A DNA stretch of 64,000 nt. It comes from Diplosphaera chodatii. Lineage: Eukaryota; Chlorophyta; Trebouxiophyceae; Prasiolales; Stichococcaceae. Positions 36,470 through 45,757 of this stretch are shown piece by piece. The DNA lies in the NCBI GenBank assembly GCA_032358165.1, contig JAALGY010000051.1, positions 1,054,001 to 1,118,000 of the forward strand. The letters are read 5' to 3'. The translations under genes and the position numbers were made by a program. Every line of letters begins with the position of its first letter. Within the stretch, counting starts at the first letter, position 1. The notes under the pieces are model-generated. The model did not search any database, was not told where the DNA came from, and saw only the letters and a program-made list of their open reading frames with translations.

Positions 36470-38643
36470 TCAGTTGCTGCTGCTGACCTCTCCTGATGAC
36501 CGCTGCCGTGCCTCGTAATCCTCACGCATCTCCCGCATACCCTCCTCCATGGACACATGCGATGTGTAACCCAGCTCCCTGTACCACACCGTTGTGACTC
36601 CTCAGTATCAGCCAGAGGCACGGCTAGCATTGGTTTGGCGGTGCAAACCCACGAATGCAGCATGTACTGAAATGAAAGGATGTGAGCGGTGGGGCTACCT
36701 GCGGGCTTTCGAGTCCACCAGTGTGAGCTCCCGTGCCATGAGCCCCAGCATCTGCCTGTTGAGTGTGGGCTCCTTGGTGACGCCATACCTGCAGCATCCA
36801 CTTCACGCTGTCTCCAGGTGGGTCTGGAGGCTGGCACAAACATCAGCACTTTGAGCGGATGGTCAACTATGGACTGAACGACGAGATATTCACTGCAGCA
36901 AGGCTGCAAGCCAGCACAGATAATCAGTGTGTTTCAGTAGTGACTGTCACAATGCCTCACCCAAGGAACGGGATGCTCTCCATGAACATCGCAAACGCCC
37001 AGGCAAGGATGTAGGGGATGCGGAAAGCATTCGGTTTTCTCCGTCCCTGACAACACCACGACACTGCTATTGCTGACAGCAAACATGGTTGCCACCTCAT
37101 GGAGACCTGTTGCTGAGCAGTGCACTTGGTACGTCAGCACATGCCCACCTGTGTCTCCATCAACCGGGTCAGGAAGTCCTCCATGTCAGGGTGTTCGCCA
37201 TCTGTCACGAAGTAGGGGCTGCCAGGCGTCCCCTTGGAGATGGCCAACCGCGCTGCTTCCGACAGGTTCCTGCAGCACTTTGTCTACATCAGGTATGCTG
37301 GCCGACATTTGATGACCCCATCTAGGTAGTGCCAGGCTGGTACTCACTTGACATGCGTAGTTGACGTGCGGAACCGCGGGCTGAAAAAGTGCCTGCAAGA
37401 GGCACCGGCCTTGTGACACAGTGTGCTCCTTTGCAGCGTGCGTGGTCAGTGTGACGAGCATGTGAGGAGCATCAGGGCTGTCACTACGTCACCTACCAGC
37501 TGCCACCGTCCACGGCCTCCAACACCTGCAGTCAATAGCGACACTAGCAACACTCATGTTCAACTTAGCAGATTATGACCACCAACGTTGACCAATGCTC
37601 AACCATGTGCCGTGCTCAGACAGTCTCAGCACCATGACTGACTGACCTCGGGTAGGTTGACGGTGTCACCCTTGCCCCATACAAATCGAGGTCGCACAAC
37701 TATGGTCGAGAACCCATTTTCTGGATCGTTGCCTTCCTGCAAGAGACAACTTGTGGTCAGACATGGCATCGGACACCAACGTGGAGTGCTGCGACGGTGA
37801 TACATGTTGCACGTGCTGATGCGCTCACCAGCACTGCGCGTTCTGCCAGGATCTTGCTTCGGGTGTAGGGCGCGTGGAATGGTGGCAGAGGCGCGGGCAC
37901 GTTCTCATCCGCCATGTGCACCGGGAAGCGGTCGTGCAGCAAGATCGCCTCTGTGCCAATGTGCACGAACCTCGGCACCTTGGCCTGCTTTGCTGCTGCC
38001 ACCATGTTCCTAGTGCCTGTACAGTGTGGCGGACTACGTTTATGGCTGGTGCAAATAAAGCCACAAAAGTAAGCAGACTGCTCGGCCTGTGACCAAGAAT
38101 TGTTTGACTGCGCACCATCAACGTTGGTCTTCTGAAAGGGCTCCCATGGACCCCAGCCATCTACTTTTGCAGCGCTGTGGATGACAGCATCGCAGCCTGT
38201 CATCCCTGCACAGCACATTGACAAGTTCAGTGGTATGATAGCAAGTATGACAGAGAGAGCTCATGCGCATGCTGTGCGCACCCTGATCACTGACGGTAGC
38301 ACAAACTTAAGGGTTTGCCTCTGACGAGCGTGTCCCGATCTGACTCTAGGCTGCCGCGCACGATGGTAACTTTGCCGCCCGCGGACGCAGCAGCACCTCT
38401 GATCATGCCGTCCGCCTTGTCGGAGCGGCTCAGAGCTGTCACGCTGTCGCCGTGCTGCAGCAGGTAGGGGATCAGGTTGCGCCCAACATAGCCGCTCCCA
38501 CCTGACAAATGGCACCATCGCAGCAGCTCATGATGGTGATTGCCACTTGTCATGCAGCATGTTGATGAAGTAGACACAGCAGAGCAGAGCCAACAGACTC
38601 CTTTGCATGCACGCGGCATACCGGAAACAAACACGTGTGGCAT
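36470..38643 (-). CDS. 3-beta-hydroxysteroid dehydrogenase / epimerase-type extended SDR
   Basis: This is an NAD(P)-dependent extended short-chain dehydrogenase. The Rossmann motif is split by the first intron: exon 1 (from ATG 38643) is MPHVFVSG and exon 2 continues GSGYVGRNLIPYLLQHGDSV. Then come MTGCDAVIHSAAKVDGWGPW, NMVAAAKQAKVPRFVHIGTE, the catalytic-type PYTRSKILAERAVL (YxxxK), FSTIVVRPRFVWGKGDTVNL, FRTSTTHVKNLSEAARLAIS and SPYFVTDGEHPDMEDFLTRL. The C-terminal third has a hydrophobic stretch (IPYILAWAFAMFMESIPF) followed by EPTLNRQMLGLMARELTLVD and ELGYTSHVSMEEGMREMRED; the stop is at 36470-36472. About 11 exons and 370-380 residues are inferred. It most resembles the sterol-4-alpha-carboxylate 3-dehydrogenase / 3-beta-HSD-like group; the substrate cannot be read from the sequence. 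Confidence 0.88.
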
Positions 38644-39302
38644 GGTGGCGCCGGTAGTGCAGCACACAGTGAGTCTCCTAGCCTGCATTTTGTATAAAGG
38701 ATGTCAGGCTGCCATCAAATAATCTGACCGACCTGTTTGATCGTGAAATACCGGCCCTGACGCTGTTAGAGTACACGCAGCTCAACTGCACCTGCACTCG
38801 TCGATGTAGATGGCGATACCCGTTGCTGCGCAGTGCGAAGTTTGTCGGTGCGGCAGTGCACTGCATGCGCCTGCCCTACGTGCAGCAGATTAGACTTGGC
38901 GATCCTGCAGACGTCCGGTGTTGTGCATGAATGGCGTGGCAATCCGACCGCGCTTGACGTGTCTGACTGCTGTCAATGTTGTCAGACAAGCGAAGCTTGC
39001 ATGCATCTGGGTACCGACCGCACTGGGTTTCGAACATTCCTGGTATATGCCTGGGACCTGCGGCCAACCTACCGCTCCAGCGCAGAATGGTGACCAACAT
39101 GGTGCGGTTGCTGTGATCACATCAGTATGGCACTATTGTAACTGAACGGCTGCTGGTGCGCAGCGCTGGCAACGATACTCTGGACAATGAATGTAAAGCA
39201 ACTGGACAAACAGTGTACAAGCTGCCGACCAATGTCCTAATCTAGTTGCATCTTGCCACATCATCCGTCGGATGACTGGACGCAGGTTTGGCCCCACTGG
39301 GC
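38644..39302. other. Intergenic, no gene recognised
   Basis: About 660 bp between genes in the same orientation (minus). Short open frames overlap on both strands without splice or motif support. It should hold the SDR promoter. Confidence 0.5.
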
Positions 39303-40555
39303 TCACTTGGCGGCCGTCTTTGCTGCCGCCAGCACCTGCAGGCGTGCGGATACAATGGGAAGTTACCCACCTTCGCTGTTAACGCTGCCGGTCCTGTCAT
39401 GCAGTGTTGACGCCGCGGGGAGCACTGGAACCTGTGGTCCCTGCCTTGCTGCAGCACTGACGCGAGGCAGGAACTGCACCTCGGCGATGGGCGCGTGGTC
39501 ACCGAATGTCTGCTCTTGGTGCGCGTACACCACGCCGCCATCACCCGAGCGGACCACCAGCAACCCTCCAGGGATGAGCCCTTCGCCCTGCAGCACAGCC
39601 GCACAAGCACAGCTGACATAGCAATGGCAGTTCGTTTCTCGTGTTTGCTGATGTACCCTGCTGCCCATCTGCTTGACGAGTGTGCGACGCTGTCGCATGC
39701 AATCGAGGAGCACAGCAATCGAGGAGCCAATGACAGCATGGTCCAACATGACTGAATACTCAGGTATAAGGGCGGAGCTCACCTTCAGGTTGTGGTCTGT
39801 AACAGTTTTCTTGGCGCGCCGCACGTTCTTCCATGCAGCGCTGAAGGGGTTCACTAGATCCACCATTGACAGCTTCTGCACCTCACCGCCAGTGAGTGCC
39901 GAGAAGAGGGCCTGTGCAAGTCATCAGAGATGTCACCATCACAAGCGTGCGCACCGAACAAACACGACCACCAATGCAGCACTTGCCTGCACAGCTCCAA
40001 CTATGCACAGGAGAAGGGTTGTGCAAAACCTTTTTCTCGTCGAAGTAGAGGTCTTGTGACCAGAACTTTGTTGTGAAGTCCTGCGAGTGGCAGGACCATA
40101 GCTTCAGTGCAAGCGTCTCTTCGTCGGTGTTTGGTCAGGGATGATACAGACCAGTATATGTTCGCATCAGATCTCATCAGGGTCACGGGCAGCACCTTGA
40201 TCTCGGCCTCGTCCCACTCCTTGACAATGCCCACCAGCTTCACGCCCATCGCATCCAGCTTCGGCTTCGCATTCTGCAGGTCCTGCGCCTCCTCCCGGCA
40301 CAGCACTACACAGCAAGGTTCGCACAGCGAGGTCGGCACGATATTGGCAGCAGTCCGCTCACGAGATATCGTACAAAAAGTGCTCCGCCGCCGCGGGACC
40401 TCACCGCAGCCGGGTCGCCTTATGAGGTACAGCACCGTCGGCTGTCCTGCCCAGATCATGGATGCGGTGAGCGTGCTGCCTGCCTCATTCTTCAGTGTGA
40501 CGTCCTGTATGGTGCTGAGCTGCGGGACGCCCATCCCCTGCGGCACAGCAGTCAT
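39303..40555 (-). CDS. Peroxiredoxin-like 2 (PRXL2/FAM213, AhpC/TSA-like) protein
   Basis: This is a thioredoxin-fold protein of the PRXL2/AhpC-TSA-like group, implicated in redox control. The start at 40555 gives MTAVPQGMGVPQLSTIQDVT. Exon 1 ends at 40405 inside the key motif, which the splice restores as RRPGCVLCREEAQDL (CxxC redox pair, matching the family's RRPGCxLCREEA). Then come LDAMGVKLVGIVKEWDEAEI, DFTTKFWSQDLYFDEKK, ALFSALTGGEVQKLSMVDLV, ENPFSAAW-type helix text, GLIPGGLLVVRSGDGGVVYA and QEQTFGDHAPIAE, with the last short exon VLAAAKTAAK before the stop at 39303-39305. Six exons and about 200 residues are inferred. It is probably cytosolic or plastidic; no clear transit peptide is seen. 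Confidence 0.9.
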
Positions 40556-41158
40556 GCATGGCGAATGCGTCCCTGGCATGTTGCCGCATGCACTGAAACC
40601 GACATGCAGCTGTCACCATGCAGTGATGATTGGACCAAGGCACTCTAATCGCACTGGTCAGCAGCCTAGATGGCACATGTTGTCAACACCATGCAAGCAG
40701 CGAGCAACGACAAGCTTGCCATGTTAATGCTGTGTGTGTTGTGCTGTGGCTCCGAACCTGTCGCTGTTCGGCTGCTCAAATATGTACACACTCTTGTTAC
40801 CGTGTTCCAGCAAGCATATGGTTGCAGTTGTAAACGCAAATGTGCAAAGTGTGGTTTTGACCTTGTGACGCCCTGGACTACATCGAGCCCTGTGAAACCG
40901 AGGTGCAATTGATGCTCACAAAACAATTTGCTCGCAGGCTTGCTGTGTACTTCCAATCTGTTCGATCAGCTCTGAATAGTGCTGCAAACTGTTAGGATAG
41001 ATCAGAAGTCAATGCTATCTGGTGTCGCAGCGGTTGCTGAGCTGAAGGCGCATGCATAGTAACACACAGAGGGCTGTTTCGCTCGAAGGGAGCTGCACAA
41101 GCATGTATAATTCGGTATAAGCGATGACGCAGCCTGAGTAGCACAACGACGTGACAGG
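40556..41158. promoter_or_regulatory. Divergent promoter region, PRXL2 / UBA-PTH2
   Basis: About 600 bp between divergent start codons. No coding signature and no defined promoter element were recognised. Confidence 0.45.
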
Positions 41159-42405
41159 ATGTTGCAGCCGGGCGCCCGCGCGGAGCCGATGTTTGTGGAA
41201 TCTCTTTGCGGCATGGTGCGCATGCAGACTGAAGCGACGTTCAGTCACGACAAAGCACACAAATGTCTCATTGACGATGCCTTTGCACTGGCTTGGTGCG
41301 TGGATGCTGCAAGCAGGCTGTTGCAGTGCAGCGCATGTCATGCTGCAGGGCTTCCCAAAGGTGCGGGCGGAAAAGGCGCTTATAATGACGCACAACTGCG
41401 GCCTGGAGCCCGCCATCAACTGGATGGTGGAGCATGCCCAGGATGCAGATATCGACACGCCGCTGACGGTGCCGCCGACAGCAGCGGCGACGGCAGCGGG
41501 GCAGCTGGCTCCCTCTGGGCAGCCGCAGACCTCGCAGCCGGTGGTGGGCGTGCCCACGGACGCCTCGCTGGTGGTGCACCCCGACGGCCGCGCCGCACCA
41601 GCGCACGTCGTGGGCGTGCAGGGCGAGACCAAGGTGGGCCGAATGATCGTCCACTGATCGGCAGAAGATTGCATATGACAGCCAAATTGGACAAGACTTC
41701 ATCGCATAAGCGAATGATCGTCCACTGATCGACAAAAGATTGCATATGACAGCCAAATTGGAAAAAACTTGGTCGCAGAAGCGCACCAACTGATGGGCAT
41801 TCCCGAGGGACGAGCGTGTGTCATGTTGTTGGCTGGGTTGCAGGTGGTGCTTGTGGTGGCGCGCAGCCTGGGCATGTCGCCCGGCAAGGTTGGAGCGCAG
41901 ATGTTTTAGGGTTTAGGGCAATGTACTTTCTACATCTTGCGGGTCCTTTGGAACCCTTGATGAGCCAGCTAAATTCCCGTCATCCCTAGGTGGGAGCGCA
42001 GTGTGCGCACGCCGCGGTGGGACTGTACCGCCAGCTGGCCGTCAGCCGTGCTCCATGGCTGCGCGCCTGGGAGGTGCGTCAGCTGAGTTCTTTGGCTGAT
42101 TGACGACGTTCGAGCCCTGCCGGTGCATGCAGACGCAGTTTACAGCGGATGGCATGGCACAGCAGCTAAAGCACACTTGGTTGAGTTCACGCCAGGTGTC
42201 GGGGGAGAAGACAGTCGTGCTGGGGGTGGACAGCAGCGCCCAGCTGTTGGAGCTGGCACAGCATGCAGATGCCGCATCACTACAAGCGTACACAGTGCAT
42301 GACGCTGGGCGAACAGAGGTTGCTGCGGGCTCACTGACTGTGCTGGGCATTGGCGGCATCTCAGAGATGGTTGACACAGTGACTGGGCACTTGCAAACGC
42401 TGTGA
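41159..42405 (+). CDS. UBA domain - peptidyl-tRNA hydrolase 2 (PTH2) fusion
   Basis: Five exons close in frame to 226 residues: 41159-41215, 41349-41633, 41844-41888, 41990-42073 and 42196-42405. The first splice builds a ubiquitin-associated domain: FVESLCGMGFPKVRAEKALI, then GLEPAINWMVEHAQDADIDT. A Pro/Ala/Gly linker of about 55 residues follows. The C-terminal part is PTH2: VVLVVARSLGMSPGK, VGAQCAHAAVGLYRQL, KTVVLGVDSSAQLLELAQHA, YTVHDAGRTEVAAGSLTVLG and the terminal GHLQTL. The catalytic-site features GK...QC.HA and HDAGRTE..AGS are intact. PTH2 releases peptides from peptidyl-tRNA; the UBA domain would tether it to ubiquitin or ubiquitin-like partners. The intron 41634-41843 carries a 71-bp tandem duplication, and the intron 41889-41989 carries telomere-type repeats. 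Confidence 0.92.
41641..41782. repeat. Two-copy 71-bp direct tandem repeat in a PTH2 intron
   Basis: Copy 1 (41641-41711) and copy 2 (41712-41782) both begin GAATGATCGTCCACTGATCG and share AGATTGCATATGACAGCC and the following bases, with a few substitutions near their ends. The repeat lies wholly inside the intron between the UBA exon and the first PTH2 exon. Confidence 0.92.
41889..41989 (+). other. PTH2 intron with a telomere-type insert and duplicated flank
   Basis: The intron starts GTTGGAGCGCAG (41889-41900) and the next exon starts GTGGGAGCGCAG (41990-42001): 11 of 12 bases are identical, forming a near-perfect direct repeat spanning the insert. Immediately after the first copy come two exact TTTAGGG units (41905-41911 and 41912-41918), and the insert ends CCCTAG. 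The exon-intron reading is secure because removing it restores the PTH2 phrase GKVGAQCAHA. Confidence 0.85.
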
Positions 42406-42855
42406 TGGCAGGGGTGACGCTTGCCTTTGCAATGTATAATATCAATAAAGACTCTTGTATTCGACAGTGTTGAGGCACACACCAACTCTCTGATATGCCA
42501 ATAAGCATGCTGTCAGGCAGTCAGCCATTTGCGTCGTCTTGGCCACCCGGGTGATGCTCCTGTCATGCTGCTCCGCTCCTGTCATGCCCTGCACAAAACC
42601 ACGGGTGCACATGAGCATGCACCTCAGGTCAGCAAGACGAAGCACTGATGAGATCACAGGTCCTCATACACTGTGTCAGAGCATGTGCCTCAGGCCCTTT
42701 TGTCAGACTAATATGAGTGTGTAATCAGAACCGGGCAGGTTCGTCAGAAAACCGTCGTGAAAAGGTGATGTGGTCATCATCCAAAGGCGCTGGTGCACAC
42801 ACATGAGGGTGCACACATCATACACTCGGCGTGTGACTGCAGTGCACACCTGACC
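42406..42855. other. Intergenic, no gene recognised
   Basis: About 450 bp downstream of PTH2. Two short minus-strand open frames have no motif support. An AATATCAATAAAG-like AT-rich stretch near 42440 could be the PTH2 3' end. Confidence 0.4.
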
Positions 42856-43497
42856 ATGGGGGCATCGCCCGTGGAACCTGACTCCACACTGCGTGCTCCC
42901 AGTCCTGCAGGCAACCGAGCCAAAGTGTCAAAGCAGGTTCAACTCAATGCAGCATGACGCAGGGGGCAGTGTGGGTGTCTCAGACTGCAGCATCGCTGCG
43001 CCGTGTGCGCAACAGCCGACGGTCCGGCACGGCCCCAGCACCGGCTGCGCAGCCCCGCAGCGGGACTGCGGGGAGCGCAGGGACAGGGGGCGACTGCGGG
43101 GTGCCGGCGTCGGCGGGGGCGCCGGGTAGGTTCGGTCCTGACTGGGCAGGGACCCAGCGCACCCCGCGGCATTGCGCCCAGGCGGCATGCTTCATCACAG
43201 ACACCGCGGCACAGTGCACATCAAAGACATGGGACGCACTGGTCCCGCAGCAATGCAGGGTGCCAGCAGAGCGCTCAGAGGAAGAAGAAGTCGTTTTGTT
43301 TGAGATTTGACGTCAGGACCCTAGGGTCATCGGAAACAGCCTCAAAGGGGTCATCATTGCGCTCTGTATCAGAGGTTCAGGAAACTACCGAGAGCTGCAA
43401 CGCGTGCCCTATCTTACCTCCTTTGATGGAGCGCGATGTTGACGCGGGACTGCTGCCGTTCAGCTGGAAGGACACCCAATACTATAGTGCATCATGA
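42856..43497 (+). CDS. Possible small low-complexity protein gene
   Basis: An ATG at 42856 opens MGASPVEPDSTLRAPSPAGN, ending at a possible donor (AAGCAG before GTTCAA). A GC-rich open segment follows (about 42991-43125, Arg/Gly/Ala-rich with two possible frames) that ends at GTAGGT. A last open stretch reads SSETASKGSSLRSVSEVQET and then LPPLMERDVDAGLLPFSWKD before a stop at 43495-43497. The parts are Ser/Pro/Arg-rich and look like a disordered protein, but splice phases were not closed and no family is recognised. It could instead be a GC-rich non-coding segment. Confidence 0.3.
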
Positions 43498-45757
43498 CGC
43501 GCCAACACCGCCCATGGATCGTGCACCTGCGACCTGATTGAACGTTGTCAGTTGATATGTCCAGGCACTTATACATGCGCGCATCATGAGGAGATCCGGC
43601 GCACTGAAACTGACCCAAACTGCTGTAGCTACGATGTAATAAAGTTGGGCAGAAGCAGTAAGTGATGCTTCCGCTCGACCGTCTTCGTAGCAGCTGTGCT
43701 TTGCTGCCGGTCTGAGCGTGGGCATGCTTGCATGCTATATCATGTCACTGCAGATATGCCAGTAGAACGGTTGCCACCTCATCGACTTGGCGGCTGGTGG
43801 TCCTGGTGCTCCTGCCAATGTGCCATCAGGACACCTGCGCATGCAGGCAGAGGCGGCATGAAGCCAAGCGCCATGCATCGAATCTGGAATGTCTTCTGAG
43901 CGCAGCAATCAAGGCATGTCGATGCCATCTATATGCGCTCGTCATGAGGGGTTGGAGGCATTCAAACAGGCACCATCTGCTGTCTGGATAGCTGAACACC
44001 GGGGTGTGCTATGAGTTAGCAGCCCAGTTGCCTGAAATGCTGTCCATTGCAAGGCGGGCGGACAGTGTCAGATACAGGTGAACACAGCCGACCGAACCGA
44101 ACACAAAGCTGGCTGACAGCAATATCGGCAGAAGCCAAACTTACCAGGAAGATAATGGGTGGAAGGCTGCGCATCATAGCCAGTCTCGGCTCAACCACCG
44201 GGTGCCGCCTCCCAGGATCCAGGGCCCTGGCATGCTGCATGCAACACCAAGCATGTCCAGATCAATCGTCCTGCACACCGTAGCAGCAACAGCAGCAGGA
44301 TAGCGAAGATCCAGGTGAAGCAGCCGCCGCAGGTCTTGATCAAACCGGCAAACGACCTCGTCGCTGTGGCATCCAGGGAACGAGCGACAGCAGACAAGGA
44401 GAAACCGCTGCCACCAGTTAAGGAGGCCTTTCGAAGGCATACATAATCGAAAGGGCACTGTACATATAACACCAGCATCGCCATCGCGTGTCCTCAGACA
44501 GCCAAAGGTGTGTATCTTCAAGGGTTATCTCGGAAACTCTAGTCCGAAACACTTGCTCTCATCACGGGAGGCGTGGTGATGCGGCAGCAACACGAAACAC
44601 TGCACATGTCACACTGATGGCTGCTGGCGGATCAGTGGTCTGGTTATGGGGTATCGGCATGAGAGTAGGCTCTATACAAAACACGGACCAAGTAGAAATC
44701 ATCATCTCCGCCACAGCATGTCGCGATGCATTAGCCTGGAAGCGTCAGGTACACTGGCTTGGTCCCGCGAAGGACAATAGCATGTTTGCGTTCAGCTTCG
44801 ATCACTCGGGGAAAGTGTCATCATTCGCTTCCAGGATCGCATATCACTGCCCAAAAGTACACTGGCCTGAACACGCTGGTCTCCGCTCAGTGAATGATAT
44901 TTGTGAGAACGCAGAGTTTTCTTCACGCCGCCAGCAAAGGCTGCGGCACTCAAAGCGAGCTGGGATCGCGAATCGTCATTGCGGACCAACGGTACGGCCA
45001 GTGCAAGTCAGCAGCCTTCAGGTTTTGCCACTTCAGCACCACTTCAGCAGCGATGCAAACAAGAGCCGCTACTAAGACTCGAACTTGCAGGATCCAAATG
45101 CAACTGTACAGGGATCAGAAGTGCATTGCACTTGATGTGTCAATCCTCATTGTCTGCTCCCAGGTGTTGGAGCCAGATAGGACTGGGGCGACAATCGTGC
45201 TCATCACATCCCATGTTGCACTGGCGGCTAAGTTTGTTTTGCTGCAACATGCCAGGCGCTAGATTGAGTAAGATGTTCATACCTTGACAATGGCAGGCAG
45301 CGCACCAGCGGCACCGTACCCGCCGCTGGCACAAGGCGGCTACATTAGTTTTGCCTGCACGCTTCAGACGGGCCGCGCAGGCGCCCCGAGCCTGGCTTGG
45401 CATACGGCCAAGCCCAGCAGCGATCAGAACGTGTGAAACAATCAGAAAGGAGGGTGCAAGCGGGTTGTGTCGGAATGTCGGATGCGACTCGAACTGAACT
45501 GCCCGCAGGAAGCAGCAGAACCTGCCAACAGCATCCTTTACCGCCAGCACAGCACGCTTGCACATGGTGAAGCCCAATGCATGTTGCAGTCCTAGCTTCC
45601 AAGCATATTGCATGTTGCCTACAGATCACATTATCTTGGACACGTCTGAGCAAATAAACTGGAAATGTTCGTGATCATCCTGGTTTGTTATGAGCTGCAT
45701 CAAAGGCTGTGGCGGTGAAGCGCATTGACGTGCTGGCGTGAGCTGTGCGGTACCATC
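43498..45757. other. Weakly coding region, no complete gene resolved
   Basis: About 2.2 kb has scattered open frames on both strands. On the minus strand several pieces look exon-like: a start-like frame near 45613, a GGYGAAGALPAIVK segment ending at a good AAG-GTATGA donor (about 45290), a helical LALSAAAFAGGVKKTLRSHK segment (about 44945-44880), and hydrophobic exons near 44400-44145. They might form one membrane-protein gene, but not all phases could be joined. This could also be a decayed gene. Confidence 0.35.
44145..44484 (-). CDS. Possible membrane-protein exons (fragment)
   Basis: One minus-strand frame reads SFAGLIKTCGGCFTWIFAIL followed by a run of leucines and Arg, up to a donor at 44279/44278. 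A 22-nt exon (44166-44145) in the matching phase adds LPPIIFL before a strong GTAAGT donor. Together they would form a transmembrane helix. Continuation on either side was not resolved, so this is only a fragment candidate; the family is unknown. Confidence 0.25.

Noticed and set aside
45290..45439. A plus-strand frame starting MAGSAPAAPYPPLAQGG
   Set aside because: It is short, ends quickly and lies opposite a minus-strand segment with a better splice donor. No family match was recognised.
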